Source: Halorubrum salinum
GTDB taxonomy: Archaea > Halobacteriota > Halobacteria > Halobacteriales > Haloferacaceae
Direction: 5' to 3'
Length of the DNA: 64,000 bases
NCBI RefSeq assembly: GCF_024494575.1
Contig: NZ_JANHDO010000003.1
Coordinates: 124,001 to 188,000 of the forward strand
Below are positions 23,401 to 30,862 of this stretch, one piece after another. The position numbers and the translations under genes are program-made. The notes below the pieces were generated by a model that worked only from the letters and a program-made list of their open reading frames with translations, ran no database searches and was not told the origin of the DNA. Positions within the stretch are counted from its first letter, which is position 1; each line of letters begins with the position of its first letter.

Positions 23401-24129
23401 GCTGACGTGAACTTCACGCTCTCGCTCCCGCCGGAGTTCGACATCACAGAGTTCACCGGGCCGAGTGAGATCGAACGGGGCTCCGGCGGCGACTTCGCGG
23501 TCACGATCGAGAACACCGGCGGGTCGCGCGGGGACGTGACCGTCTCGCTCGACGTCTCTCCGAGCGGAAGCTCACAGTCACGCACGTTCTCCAGCGTGCC
23601 CGTAGGAGAGAGCCGGACGACGACGTTCTCCGTTTCGGTCGCGGACGACGCCTCGACTGGTCAGTACGACGCGACCGCGAAGACACCCCATGACACGCGG
23701 ACCCGCTCATTCTCGGTCGTGAGCGTGGACGAGGAGACGACGGCCGGCGGCGGAGGCGGAGGGGGCGGCGGCGGAGGCGGTGGCGGAGGTGGTGGCGGCG
23801 GAATCGCTCCGCCCACCACCGACGAACCGGACGAACCGGAGAACACCACCGCGAACGAGACGGCGGACCCGGACGAATCCGATCAAAACGCGGGCGAGGA
23901 TACGCCGGTAGACGCCACCGACGGAGATGACGAGACGGACGACTCGGCCGGCGGCGCAAACGCCGCCGGCGATGGAGCCGAAACCGAGGCCGGATCCGGT
24001 GACGTGGACGGTGGGGGCGAGTCGGGTGGCGGGTCGGCGACGACCGACGGGAGCGTCCCCGGATTCGGTGGCGCGGTCGGCGTCGCCGCACTGCTCGTGG
24101 CTGCGCTGCTCGCGAGGCGAGAAGTGTGA
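20488..24129 (+). CDS. Large cell-surface subtilisin-family protease with PGF-CTERM anchor
   Basis: The 1213-residue protein starts with a signal peptide (PPAVVVLVVACVLAAAVTPA). An inhibitor-I9-like prodomain (about residues 90-190) and an S8 catalytic domain follow: Asp in VAVLDTGVDPDHPDL (about 250), His in NGHGTHVAGS (about 290), Ser in SGTSMAAPHASG (about 462). Then come CARDB-like domains, two or three carboxypeptidase-regulatory-like beta domains (NGTVTDEATGATLADVDV, LSGGVTAADSGDPI) and another CARDB-like domain. A stretch of about 20 glycines, an acidic linker and a C-terminal VPGFGG hydrophobic segment with basic end (PGF-CTERM, processed by archaeosortase) complete it. It probably degrades proteins at the cell surface. 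Start chosen at the signal peptide Met. Confidence 0.92.
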   Translation: MSDRRGRIPPAVVVLVVACVLAAAVTPAAVAAGLEPIGGTDVAADGDGIGAGADDAVGDEATAPSVSLAAAVDGGSHTGRNAIGPGLRSANGTVEVVVRFEDTAQIERSRANGGTGVSTADLKTNAAGAQAEFDRFAAGNGAISVDRGFWLANAKLVTVDTDRVPIDRLLDVPGVERVHENFRVELDSAAASAGSGGTGPTAGSLDSPTPTAQTVSTASVDATYGVEMVRAPEVWAEFDTRGGGATVAVLDTGVDPDHPDLRVTGWAEIDENGDVNQTSDTPYDLNGHGTHVAGSVAGGNASGTAIGVAPNATVHAIKVFPGDERSTTFTRILGGMEHATEDSEVDVLQMSLGADGYYSEFIDPVRNARSAGKVVVASSGNHDTDPSSTPGNVYDSLAVGAVDSNRDVASFSGGERVDTSDAWGSDAPAEWPDEYVVPDVTGPGVDVYSAEPGGTYGMKSGTSMAAPHASGVAALMISASTRDVGGNELYDTLRDTADHPSDATDPDTDYGTGIVDAYAAVSAITEPDSNLTVTSFEAPAETAPGATIEATATVNNTGLDPGSGTVDYRFNGTSGDETTVSLDPGEETTVSFEYAVPADTPTNVTYEHGVYTDDSNATADVDVVDTAFYEVTNVSAPAIVERNATLEATANATNWGVVAGDNRTVSLRLTDPENASDTRTLDDANVSLDSGDAASVTLNGTVPDAFGTGVTTLSVASPDDEAAAEVRVAAAVGTVNGTVTDEATGATLADVDVVVRNGTEVVGETATDARGAYAVDVPAADLNVTASNATYAPATTTVGLNGSGDTATANLSLALRNGTLAGVVGATDGLAGPTDATVTVRNETNATVATVTATDDGAYETPLRPGTHTLSVNATDFASANATGVAIEPNRTTSRPIELDPLPATLSGGVTAADSGDPIADATVTAGTASDTTDSEGKYSLETDRGEYRVTASADGYADERRTVSLSANGSADVNFTLSLPPEFDITEFTGPSEIERGSGGDFAVTIENTGGSRGDVTVSLDVSPSGSSQSRTFSSVPVGESRTTTFSVSVADDASTGQYDATAKTPHDTRTRSFSVVSVDEETTAGGGGGGGGGGGGGGGGGGGIAPPTTDEPDEPENTTANETADPDESDQNAGEDTPVDATDGDDETDDSAGGANAAGDGAETEAGSGDVDGGGESGGGSATTDGSVPGFGGAVGVAALLVAALLARREV

Positions 24130-24185
24130 TCGGTGCGAGCGTCCACAGACGCCGTCTCAGGCGCGGCGAAACGGAGGAGTCCCGG

Positions 24186-25325
24186 CTACAACTCGCCGAG
24201 CTTGCGGAGGAGCTGCCCGCGGTACTCCTCGTCGGCGTTGACGCCCTTGATCTCTAGGACGTTCCGCTCCAGCTTATCGAGCGCGACGTGGAAGGCGTGT
24301 TCCGCGCCGTACCCCTCACCGGAGCCGCCGACCTGCCCCTCGTTCGTCCGGAGCCGGATCTGACACTGGATGAGCGGCGTGCCGCGGAGCTTCTCTTTGT
24401 GCGCGTGGAAGCGGACGTGCGCGTGGATGACCTGCATCGCGGCGTACTTGTCCGCGACCTGTTCGATGGACTCGACGATGTGTTCCCGGTTGGTCGTGTC
24501 GAGCAGCTCGACGTTGGTGATCTGGACGTCCATCGAGTCCTGCTCGGTGAACGTGAGCGCGCGCAGCACGTCCGTTTTCGTCACCATCCCGGCGACGGTG
24601 TCGGCGTCGTCTGGCGTGACGACCAGCCCGGAGATGTCGTTGTCGAACATCCGCTCGACGACGGCCTGTGCGGTCTCGTCGGCGGTCGCCGTGACGACTG
24701 GGCTCGACATGATGTCGTAGACGGGGATGTCGAGCATCCGGTCGATGTCGCCGGCGCGGTCGCCGCTGCCCTGTCGCTCCTGGTCGCGGACGACGAACTC
24801 GACGATGTCGTTCGTGGTGACGACGCCGACGAGCTGTCCGTCCTCGTCGAGCGTCGGCAGCCGCGAAATCCCGTTCTCGCGGAGGCGGTTGATCGCGCTT
24901 CCGACGCTGTCCTTCTCGTTGATCCCGATCACGTCTTCGGTCGCGATCTGGGCGACGGTGATCGCGTCGAGGCTGTCAATGACGGCCTCTAGGATCTGGT
25001 CGACCGTGATGATCCCGTACAGCTTCTCGCCCTCGTACACGGGTGCGATCTTCACGTCGCCTTCGACGAGGAGCCGCGCCGTCTCGCGGACGTCCTCGTG
25101 CCGGTCGACGGACGGGGCGGGCTTCATTACGGCCGACACTTTCGTGTCGTCTTCCATCCGCGAGCGCATGAGTTGTTTTTCTCCGACGACGCCCGCGTAC
25201 TCGCCGTCTTCCACGACGACGATCCCTTTCGGATTCTCCCGCTCGAAGATAGAACGGACCTTCGCGAGCCGCTCATCGACCTCCACCTCGACGTATTCCG
25301 GCGCTGCAATATCAACGATGTCCAT
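24186..25325 (-). CDS. Four-CBS-domain protein fused to HPF/YfiA-like domain
   Basis: The 379-residue protein has four CBS motifs in tandem (about residues 1-65, 70-125, 130-190, 200-265), which usually bind adenosine ligands. After MDVQITNVELLD (about 280) the C-terminal part has the ribosome-hibernation HPF/RaiA fold pattern: HAHVRFHAHKEKLRG, then QCQIRLRTNEGQV, then EHAFHVALDKLERNVL. This combination would tie ribosome hibernation or RNA binding to energy status. The ATG at 25325 was chosen because upstream sequence belongs to the promoter region of the divergent HAD gene. Confidence 0.88.
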   Translation of the reverse strand: MDIVDIAAPEYVEVEVDERLAKVRSIFERENPKGIVVVEDGEYAGVVGEKQLMRSRMEDDTKVSAVMKPAPSVDRHEDVRETARLLVEGDVKIAPVYEGEKLYGIITVDQILEAVIDSLDAITVAQIATEDVIGINEKDSVGSAINRLRENGISRLPTLDEDGQLVGVVTTNDIVEFVVRDQERQGSGDRAGDIDRMLDIPVYDIMSSPVVTATADETAQAVVERMFDNDISGLVVTPDDADTVAGMVTKTDVLRALTFTEQDSMDVQITNVELLDTTNREHIVESIEQVADKYAAMQVIHAHVRFHAHKEKLRGTPLIQCQIRLRTNEGQVGGSGEGYGAEHAFHVALDKLERNVLEIKGVNADEEYRGQLLRKLGEL

Positions 25326-25487
25326 GGTCCAGTTCGGAAGTTCGACGGGCCGGGTATTGAAAGTGCGGGAGTCGTCGCGTCGAGTGAGACACTCCCTCTC
25401 GACGCGGTGTCCGGCCGCCTGAGGCCTCGAACTGCGCGTACTCCGAATAGTGAAAGGTTTTTGCCGGTTACCGACGGATACTGGCAC

Positions 25488-26171
25488 GTGTACGACGCCG
25501 TCGTCCTCGACAAGGACGGAGTTCTCGTCGGACGGACCTCGTTCGACACGCTCCGGGAGGCCGCGTGGGACGCGTTCGTGAGCGCCGGCGTCGAAGACCC
25601 GGATCTGGCCCACGTCGACGACATCGCCGTGGGCGTCGACCCCGCGACGCTATCGGCGATCTGCGAGCGGTACGGCCTCGATCCGACCGAGTTCTGGCGC
25701 ATCCGCGACGAGGTCGCGGCGGCAGCACAGATCGCCGCCGCACGCCGGGGACAGAAGACCCCGTACGAGGACGTCGACGCCCTTCGCTACCTCGACGCCT
25801 CGCTCGGCGTCGTCTCCTCGAACCAGCAGGAGACGGTCGAGGCCGTCCTCGACCACTTCGGACTGTCCGGCCGGTTCGAGGTCGCGTACGGACGGGAACC
25901 GTCGATAGCGAGCCTCTCACGGAAGAAGCCGTCGCCGTACTACCTCGAACGCGCGCTCGACGCGCTCGACGCCGAGACGGCGATATTCGTCGGCGACAAC
26001 GAGTCCGACATCCGCGCGGCCGACAACGCCGGCATCGACTCCGCGTTCATCCGGCGACCCCACCGCCGATCGACGGAGCTCACCTGTCACCCGACCTACG
26101 AGATCGACGACCTTCACGACCTCGTGAGCATCTGCGGACGTGCGCCCGTGGACGACGGCCCCGAGGAGTAG
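25488..26171 (+). CDS. HAD-superfamily hydrolase
   Basis: The 227-residue protein has HAD motif I VVLDKDGVLV (nucleophile Asp), motif II SSNQQETVE, motif III Lys in SRKKPSPYYLE and motif IV IFVGDNESDIRAA (two Asp). It has a helical cap, so it is a phosphatase or phosphoglycolate-phosphatase-like enzyme. A GTG start at 25488 was chosen because the upstream sequence is promoter-like (GAATAGTGAAAGG) and motif I normally begins near residue 6. Substrate unknown. Confidence 0.88.
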   Translation: MYDAVVLDKDGVLVGRTSFDTLREAAWDAFVSAGVEDPDLAHVDDIAVGVDPATLSAICERYGLDPTEFWRIRDEVAAAAQIAAARRGQKTPYEDVDALRYLDASLGVVSSNQQETVEAVLDHFGLSGRFEVAYGREPSIASLSRKKPSPYYLERALDALDAETAIFVGDNESDIRAADNAGIDSAFIRRPHRRSTELTCHPTYEIDDLHDLVSICGRAPVDDGPEE

Positions 26172-26333
26172 ATCCGACCGTATCGACGCCGCCCGCGAGA
26201 GTCTCGCGCTGCCGAATCGCCGCAGTCAGACCGAACGTCAGCCCCGCATAGTCTCGCGGGATACGTGTGTCGGTAGCACTGTTCGGTACTGCTAGCATCA
26301 CGGTTATCTCGTCCTGTCCCGTCGCGGACGACG

Positions 26334-27098
26334 ATGTCAACGGATCTCAGTTCCGACCTCGACGGACGGGTAGCGATCGTGACCGGCGCGTCGTCCGGAA
26401 TCGGAGAGGCCACGGCCGAAGCCCTCGCTTCTCGGGGCGCGAGCGTCGTCCTCGCTGCCCGTCGCGAGGACGAACTCGACGCGCTCGCCGACCGCATCGA
26501 AGCGGACGGCGGAACGGCGTTGTCCGTCCCGACCGATGTCACGGAGGAAGCCGACATCGACGCGCTCGTCGAGTCGACGCTCGACGCGTTCGGATCGATC
26601 GACGTCCTCGTGAACAACGCGGGCGTGATGCTCTTGGAACCCGTAGAGCGCGCCGACCGCGCGAACTTCCGGCAGATGGTCGAAGTGAACCTTCTGGGGT
26701 TGATGAACCTCACTCACGCCGCCCTTCCGGTGATGCAAGAACAGGGCGCTGGCCACATCGTCAACGTCTCGTCGACGGCCGGCCGGAACGCGAACGCGAA
26801 CAGCTCGGGATACAACGCGACGAAGTTCGGAGTCAACGCGTTCACCGAGGCCCTCCGTCAGGAGGTCACCGCCGAGGGCGTCCGAACGACGATCATCGAA
26901 CCGGGCGCGGTCGACACCGAACTCCCGGAGCACATCCCGGACGACGAGATCAAAGCACAGCTCGAAGAAGGTCTCCTCGACTCGATGACGCCGCTCCAGA
27001 GCGAAGACATCGCACGCGCGATCACGTACGCGGTGACTCAACCCCAGCACGTCAGCGTCAACGAGATGCTCGTCCGGCCGACCGACCAGCAACGATGA
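26334..27098 (+). CDS. Short-chain dehydrogenase/reductase
   Basis: The 254-residue protein has the classical SDR pattern: VTGASSGIGEATAEALA (nucleotide binding), VLVNNAGVMLLEP (NNAG), the catalytic Ser in NVSSTAG and YNATKFG (Tyr-x3-Lys). It acts on an unspecified alcohol or ketone with NAD(P). A TATA-like stretch (GTTATCTCG) lies upstream near 26300. It ends before a 480-base AT-rich gap. Confidence 0.92.
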   Translation: MSTDLSSDLDGRVAIVTGASSGIGEATAEALASRGASVVLAARREDELDALADRIEADGGTALSVPTDVTEEADIDALVESTLDAFGSIDVLVNNAGVMLLEPVERADRANFRQMVEVNLLGLMNLTHAALPVMQEQGAGHIVNVSSTAGRNANANSSGYNATKFGVNAFTEALRQEVTAEGVRTTIIEPGAVDTELPEHIPDDEIKAQLEEGLLDSMTPLQSEDIARAITYAVTQPQHVSVNEMLVRPTDQQR

Positions 27099-27579
27099 GT
27101 CGATATCAGAAATAATCGAGAACAGACTTTTCTAACAGTATATTTAGTATAATTTGTTTCTAACTGTATTTTTACTATTCTGACTGTCGAACGCTCAGCG
27201 CAGTCGAAACGGTTCTCTGAATCTGACTATATGTGGCTATTTACGCACATACGTAGGTAAATATATTGATTAACGTAGCAAAGAACTCATATATATCGAT
27301 TATTGGGTCAGTAAGTACAACTAATCTCGTACGAATTCGTGCAATGATCTGCGAATCGAACACCGAAACAGTATGCAGCCGTAGAGCGGATAGTGTCTCT
27401 TAGAGGCACTGACTCTGAATGAGTCTCTCTATCGGCTACGGAGGCCCGCAGTATCTGTGGCGTGGCGCTCGTTTCGTGCGTCAAAAATACCAGAAATACA
27501 GACTATATTTGTATATGGTACTTATTGCTACGTGCGTCGGTACTTCCGTCGTGAGCACTGTCGCGAAGTTACCCAGCCG
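27099..27579. other. AT-rich gene-free interval with terminator-like T tracts
   Basis: About 480 bases hold no credible gene. Right after the SDR stop there are T-rich stretches (ACTTTTCTAACAG, TTTGTTTCTAACTG, GTATTTTTACTATTC) that fit an archaeal terminator on the plus strand. Base composition then stays AT-rich to about 27350, as at a boundary of accessory DNA. A GCACATACG motif near 27244 also occurs near 38030. Confidence 0.6.
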
Positions 27580-27996
27580 CTACCGGTCGACCTCGCTGAT
27601 CCGGACGTCGTGGACGCCGTCGCGAAGCGTGGCCCGTTCGATCTCTCGCAACGCCTCGGCGCTCGCCGTTACCGTCGCGAAGTGGTTGCCGGCGAGTTCG
27701 CCCGCCGGACTCTTGAAGCAGGTCGGCCCGCACGGGAGGAGGATCTCTTGTTCGTTGCGATACCCCGGGTACAACAGGAGCTCCCCACGCGACGGGTAAA
27801 CCGTGTGATTCTCTCGGGGGATCTCGGGGAGGGATATCTCGTCGATGTCGATCCAGGTCGCGATGCCGCTCCAGCGGACGTGCATGATCTCCGATTCGAG
27901 CGGCAGGAACTCGCGAACGGCCGCGACCGACTCCGGCGCTCGATCCTCGTGGAGATCTGCGGTGAACGTCGTTCCGTCGATGTTTATCGATAACAT
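27580..27996 (-). CDS. DUF3830 family protein (cyclophilin-like fold)
   Basis: The 138-residue protein starts LSINIDGTTFTADLHEDRAPESVAAVREFLP, the cyclophilin-like beta barrel typical of DUF3830. It continues with MHVRWSGIATWIDIDE, a PENHTVYPSRGELLLYPGY-type block with an unusual Arg-Glu start, and ILLPCGPTCFKSPAGELAGNHFATV. No catalytic residues of prolyl isomerase can be assigned. The ATG at 27996 was chosen at the conserved N-terminus. It heads the accessory catabolic cluster near an IclR regulator, so it may be an enzyme or binding protein for the same substrate. Confidence 0.8.
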   Translation of the reverse strand: MLSINIDGTTFTADLHEDRAPESVAAVREFLPLESEIMHVRWSGIATWIDIDEISLPEIPRENHTVYPSRGELLLYPGYRNEQEILLPCGPTCFKSPAGELAGNHFATVTASAEALREIERATLRDGVHDVRISEVDR

Positions 27997-28418
27997 AGTT
28001 TGTGTTCGTCTCTTGTGGTGGCTCACCGGACCCGCGGCGGGAGCGATACGGACGTGGAGCGAAGATACTCACTCTACCACCAATCCGAACAATATCGTTA
28101 TCTGTTAAAAATATACCGCCCTCTGGTGAGTGTGCGGCGAGTTCGACGAAGTCTATCCATACGTTCGTCATATGCGAACAGCACGCGCTGCCGCCTCGAA
28201 ATTACACTCGTACGTTTGTAATGAGCATCAACGAACGTCGCGAGACGTCGTCTTCGGTTCCGCCGAGAACCGGCTTGGCCCGCCGGCGTTCGGGATGCAG
28301 ATGTATCCGCACTCAGCGGTGCGATTCAGGAAAGTGACTGACGGAAAGCCGGTCCGCGTGTCTGTTCGCACAGACTGAACAGTTCCTTGGCACTCCGTAT
28401 CACGGTTGGTGTGGCCCT
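27997..28418. other. Non-coding interval upstream of DUF3830 gene
   Basis: No supported gene. On the minus strand a TATA-like GGTATATTTTTAAC (about 28107-28120) lies about 110 bases before the DUF3830 start. An inverted repeat at 28163-28179 may be a regulator-binding site. The remainder to the IclR stop is G+C-rich and featureless. Confidence 0.5.
28163..28179. promoter_or_regulatory. Candidate IclR operator, GTTCG-N7-CGAAC
   Basis: Arms GTTCG (28163-28167) and CGAAC (28175-28179) flank TCATATG. A related box, GTTCGCATATACGGAAT, occurs at 29258-29274 immediately upstream of the IclR gene. The match (GTTCG, CATAT, then CG-A-A) is suggestive of one regulator binding both. Confidence 0.35.
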
Positions 28419-29225
28419 TCAGGAGTTCGAGGGGAACGTGTTCGACATGGTGATCGTCACTTCGATCAGATTCGCGGTCCGAGTCACGGCGTCCCTGGTC
28501 TCTTCGCGGAAGAAATCGCCGCGGAGGATGCTCGTCGGGCCGGACGCACTCAGTGCTCCCAGAACCTCGCCGTCCTGTCCGCATATCGGCGCACCCACGG
28601 CTCGGAACCCCTCGACCTCTTCTTCGTCGTTGTACGCGTACCCCCGCTCGTCGATCGCCGCCAATTCCTCGAAGAGCGCGTCTCTGTCGGTGATCGTGTG
28701 TGGTGTACGCTGGGGCAGTCCGTGCCGATCGAGTATCGACTCGACGCGCTCCCGTGAGAGAGACGCGAGTATCGCTTTGCCCGTGGCGGTCACGTGTAGC
28801 GGCTCGGGCCGTTGTATCTTCTCAGTCTGGTAGTCATATCGCCCGACGTCTTCGCCTTTCGCCTGATACAGATTGACCCCGCGTCCGTTCTCCACAACCG
28901 TGAGGTGTGCGTACAGTCCGGTTTCGGCCGCGAGATCGTCGATCTCGTCACGAGCTATCTGATAGAGCTGACTCTGATTCCTGACCGACTCTCCCAAAAG
29001 CGACAGCTCGTACCCGAGCGCGTACTTTTCGCCGTCTCTGACCACGTAGCCGGACTGCTCCAGCGTTTTCAGATATGCGTGAACGGTGCTCTTCGAGAGG
29101 TCGAGCACCCCGGCGAGGTCTGTCACACCTAGGCTTCCCCGACGGGCGAGGGTGTCGACTATCTCGATCGCCCTCGACACTGACCTCCGCGTCCCCGCGT
29201 TCTCCCTCGTGGCAGCGTCGTTCAT
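28419..29225 (-). CDS. IclR-family transcriptional regulator
   Basis: The 268-residue protein has an N-terminal winged helix (SRAIEIVDTLARRGSLGVTDLAGVLDLSKSTVHAYLKTLEQ) and the C-terminal IclR effector domain (HVTATGKAILASLSRERVESI, VGAPICGQDGEVLGALSASGP). IclR regulators usually control catabolic genes by binding a pathway metabolite. It is divergent from the M20 hydrolase gene with about 275 bases between starts, and lies between DUF3830 and the hydrolase, so it is the likely controller of the whole cluster. Confidence 0.93.
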   Translation of the reverse strand: MNDAATRENAGTRRSVSRAIEIVDTLARRGSLGVTDLAGVLDLSKSTVHAYLKTLEQSGYVVRDGEKYALGYELSLLGESVRNQSQLYQIARDEIDDLAAETGLYAHLTVVENGRGVNLYQAKGEDVGRYDYQTEKIQRPEPLHVTATGKAILASLSRERVESILDRHGLPQRTPHTITDRDALFEELAAIDERGYAYNDEEEVEGFRAVGAPICGQDGEVLGALSASGPTSILRGDFFREETRDAVTRTANLIEVTITMSNTFPSNS

Positions 29226-29257
29226 ACGGCGATCAACCGCCGGCGCCTGTGTTAACT

Positions 29258-29313
29258 GTTCGCATATACGGAATAATACTCTGTATCACACCTATTACTC
29301 GGTATAGATTCCG
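29258..29313. promoter_or_regulatory. Divergent control region of IclR and hydrolase genes
   Basis: AT-rich interval with inverted arms CGGAAT (29269-29274) and ATTCCG (29308-29313), separated by 33 bases. A GTTCGCATATACGG box (29258-29271) resembles the repeat at 28163. Position in the divergent promoter suits an IclR autoregulatory operator. Confidence 0.4.
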
Positions 29314-29499
29314 AATAGAGACGATCGTTTATTCAGATACAATTCGAACAACCCTGTAGAACCACACTTTCCCGCAGATCGGGGCCATACCCGTTCTGAC
29401 TGGCTGAACACGACGATGACACCGGAACGGACGGACACCGGCAGTCTGGTTACTGTGATGAGCGATACGGTTATTATCGTGGTCCCTGTTGACGCACCT

Positions 29500-30741
29500 G
29501 TGACGGTTGCACTCAACAGAGACCGCCTCGTGGATGCGATGGAAACGCAGGCGGCGATCGGCGGAACAGACGACGGCGGGCTACACCGACTCGCGCTCTC
29601 CGACGAAGACAAGGCCGTGCGAGACTGGTTCGTCGAACAGCTTCGAGCGCTGGATCTGACCGTCCGGGTCGACGCGTTCGGCAACGTCTTCGGTCGGCGT
29701 TCGGGAACGGATCCCGACGCGTCCCCTGTCCTGATCGGCTCGCACCTCGATTCACAGCCCAACGGCGGCATCTACGACGGACAGCTCGGCGTCGTCGCGG
29801 CGCTCGAACTCCTCCGGACACTCGACGACGAGGACGCTGAGACCGCCCACCCGATAGAGATAGTCAACTGGACCAACGAGGAGGGGTCACGGTTCCAGCC
29901 CGGGCTACAGGGAAGCGGCGTGTGGTCTGGCGAGTTCGATCTGGAGACCGAGTACGACCGCACCGACCGCGACGGCGTTCGCCTGCTCGACGAGCTAGAG
30001 CGCATCGGCTACCGAGGCGACGCCCCCGTCGAACCCGCCGAACCGTACGAGGCCTACTTCGAACTCCACATCGAACAGGGTCCTTACCTCGACGAGAGCG
30101 AGAACGACGTCGGCGTCGTGACCGGGGTCGTCGGACTCTCGTGGGGCGAGGTGACGTTCACGGGCGAAGCCAACCACGCCGGGAGCACGCCGATGCACCT
30201 GCGTCACGACGCGAGCGTGCCGGCGGCCGAGCTACTCGCTCACATCAGACGACTCCCCGGTCGGCTCGGTGAGCGGACCGTCGCCACGGTCGGCTCCGTC
30301 GGCGTGACGCCCGATTCGATCAACATCATTCCGGAGACGGCCACGGTGACGTGGGACGTCCGCGATCCGACAGACGAAGTGGTGGACCGAGCGGTCGACC
30401 GACTGTCCTCGGAGGCCGAGGCGGCCGCAAACCGAGAGGGCGTCGAGTGCGAAATCGAGGAAACGGCCCGGACCAGAAGCGCCGAGTTCGACGACCGGTG
30501 CGTCGAGACCGTCCAAGACGTCGCCGACGAGTTCGGCTACGAGAGCATGCGTCTGTTGAGCGGCGGGAACCACGACGCCTCTCACGTCAACGAGGTGTGT
30601 GACACCGCGATGGTCTTCGCGGTCAGCGAGGGCGGAAAGAGTCACACGCCCGAGGAGTTCACGAGCTGGGACGACTGCTATAGGGCGGCGAACACCGTCG
30701 CGAACGCCGTACTCGCGACCGCGACGTCGACGGCTGACTAG
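29500..30741 (+). CDS. M20-family Zn-dependent hydrolase (N-carbamoyl-L-amino acid hydrolase/hydantoinase-carbamoylase type)
   Basis: The 413-residue enzyme has the metal-site motifs of this family: IGSHLDSQPNGGIYDGQLGV (His and Asp), NWTNEEGSRF (Glu-Glu), LHIEQGPYLD (His), and a C-terminal SGGNHDASHVN. Members hydrolyse N-carbamoyl amino acids, ureidopropionate, allantoate or related amides. The GTG at 29500 was preferred: homologues begin near LNRDRLVDAM, and a TTATTATC box lies about 26 bases upstream, pointing to a leaderless start. An ATG at 29416 would add 28 hydrophobic residues. It lies next to an amidase and an IclR regulator. Confidence 0.9.
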   Translation: MTVALNRDRLVDAMETQAAIGGTDDGGLHRLALSDEDKAVRDWFVEQLRALDLTVRVDAFGNVFGRRSGTDPDASPVLIGSHLDSQPNGGIYDGQLGVVAALELLRTLDDEDAETAHPIEIVNWTNEEGSRFQPGLQGSGVWSGEFDLETEYDRTDRDGVRLLDELERIGYRGDAPVEPAEPYEAYFELHIEQGPYLDESENDVGVVTGVVGLSWGEVTFTGEANHAGSTPMHLRHDASVPAAELLAHIRRLPGRLGERTVATVGSVGVTPDSINIIPETATVTWDVRDPTDEVVDRAVDRLSSEAEAAANREGVECEIEETARTRSAEFDDRCVETVQDVADEFGYESMRLLSGGNHDASHVNEVCDTAMVFAVSEGGKSHTPEEFTSWDDCYRAANTVANAVLATATSTAD

Positions 30742-30862
30742 CCGTTCCGATAGAAGACGAAGAGCGCGCACCTGAGACGAAGAGCACGCGCCTGATCTAT
30801 ATCATCGCGACGGAGCCGCCCTCGCCCTCCGCGGACGAGGAGGCCTGCGTCGAGTCGAGTTC

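Noticed and set aside
27419-27799. 126-codon plus-strand frame before and over DUF3830
   Set aside because: Half of it is antisense to the DUF3830 gene and the rest is AT-rich non-coding; no motif.
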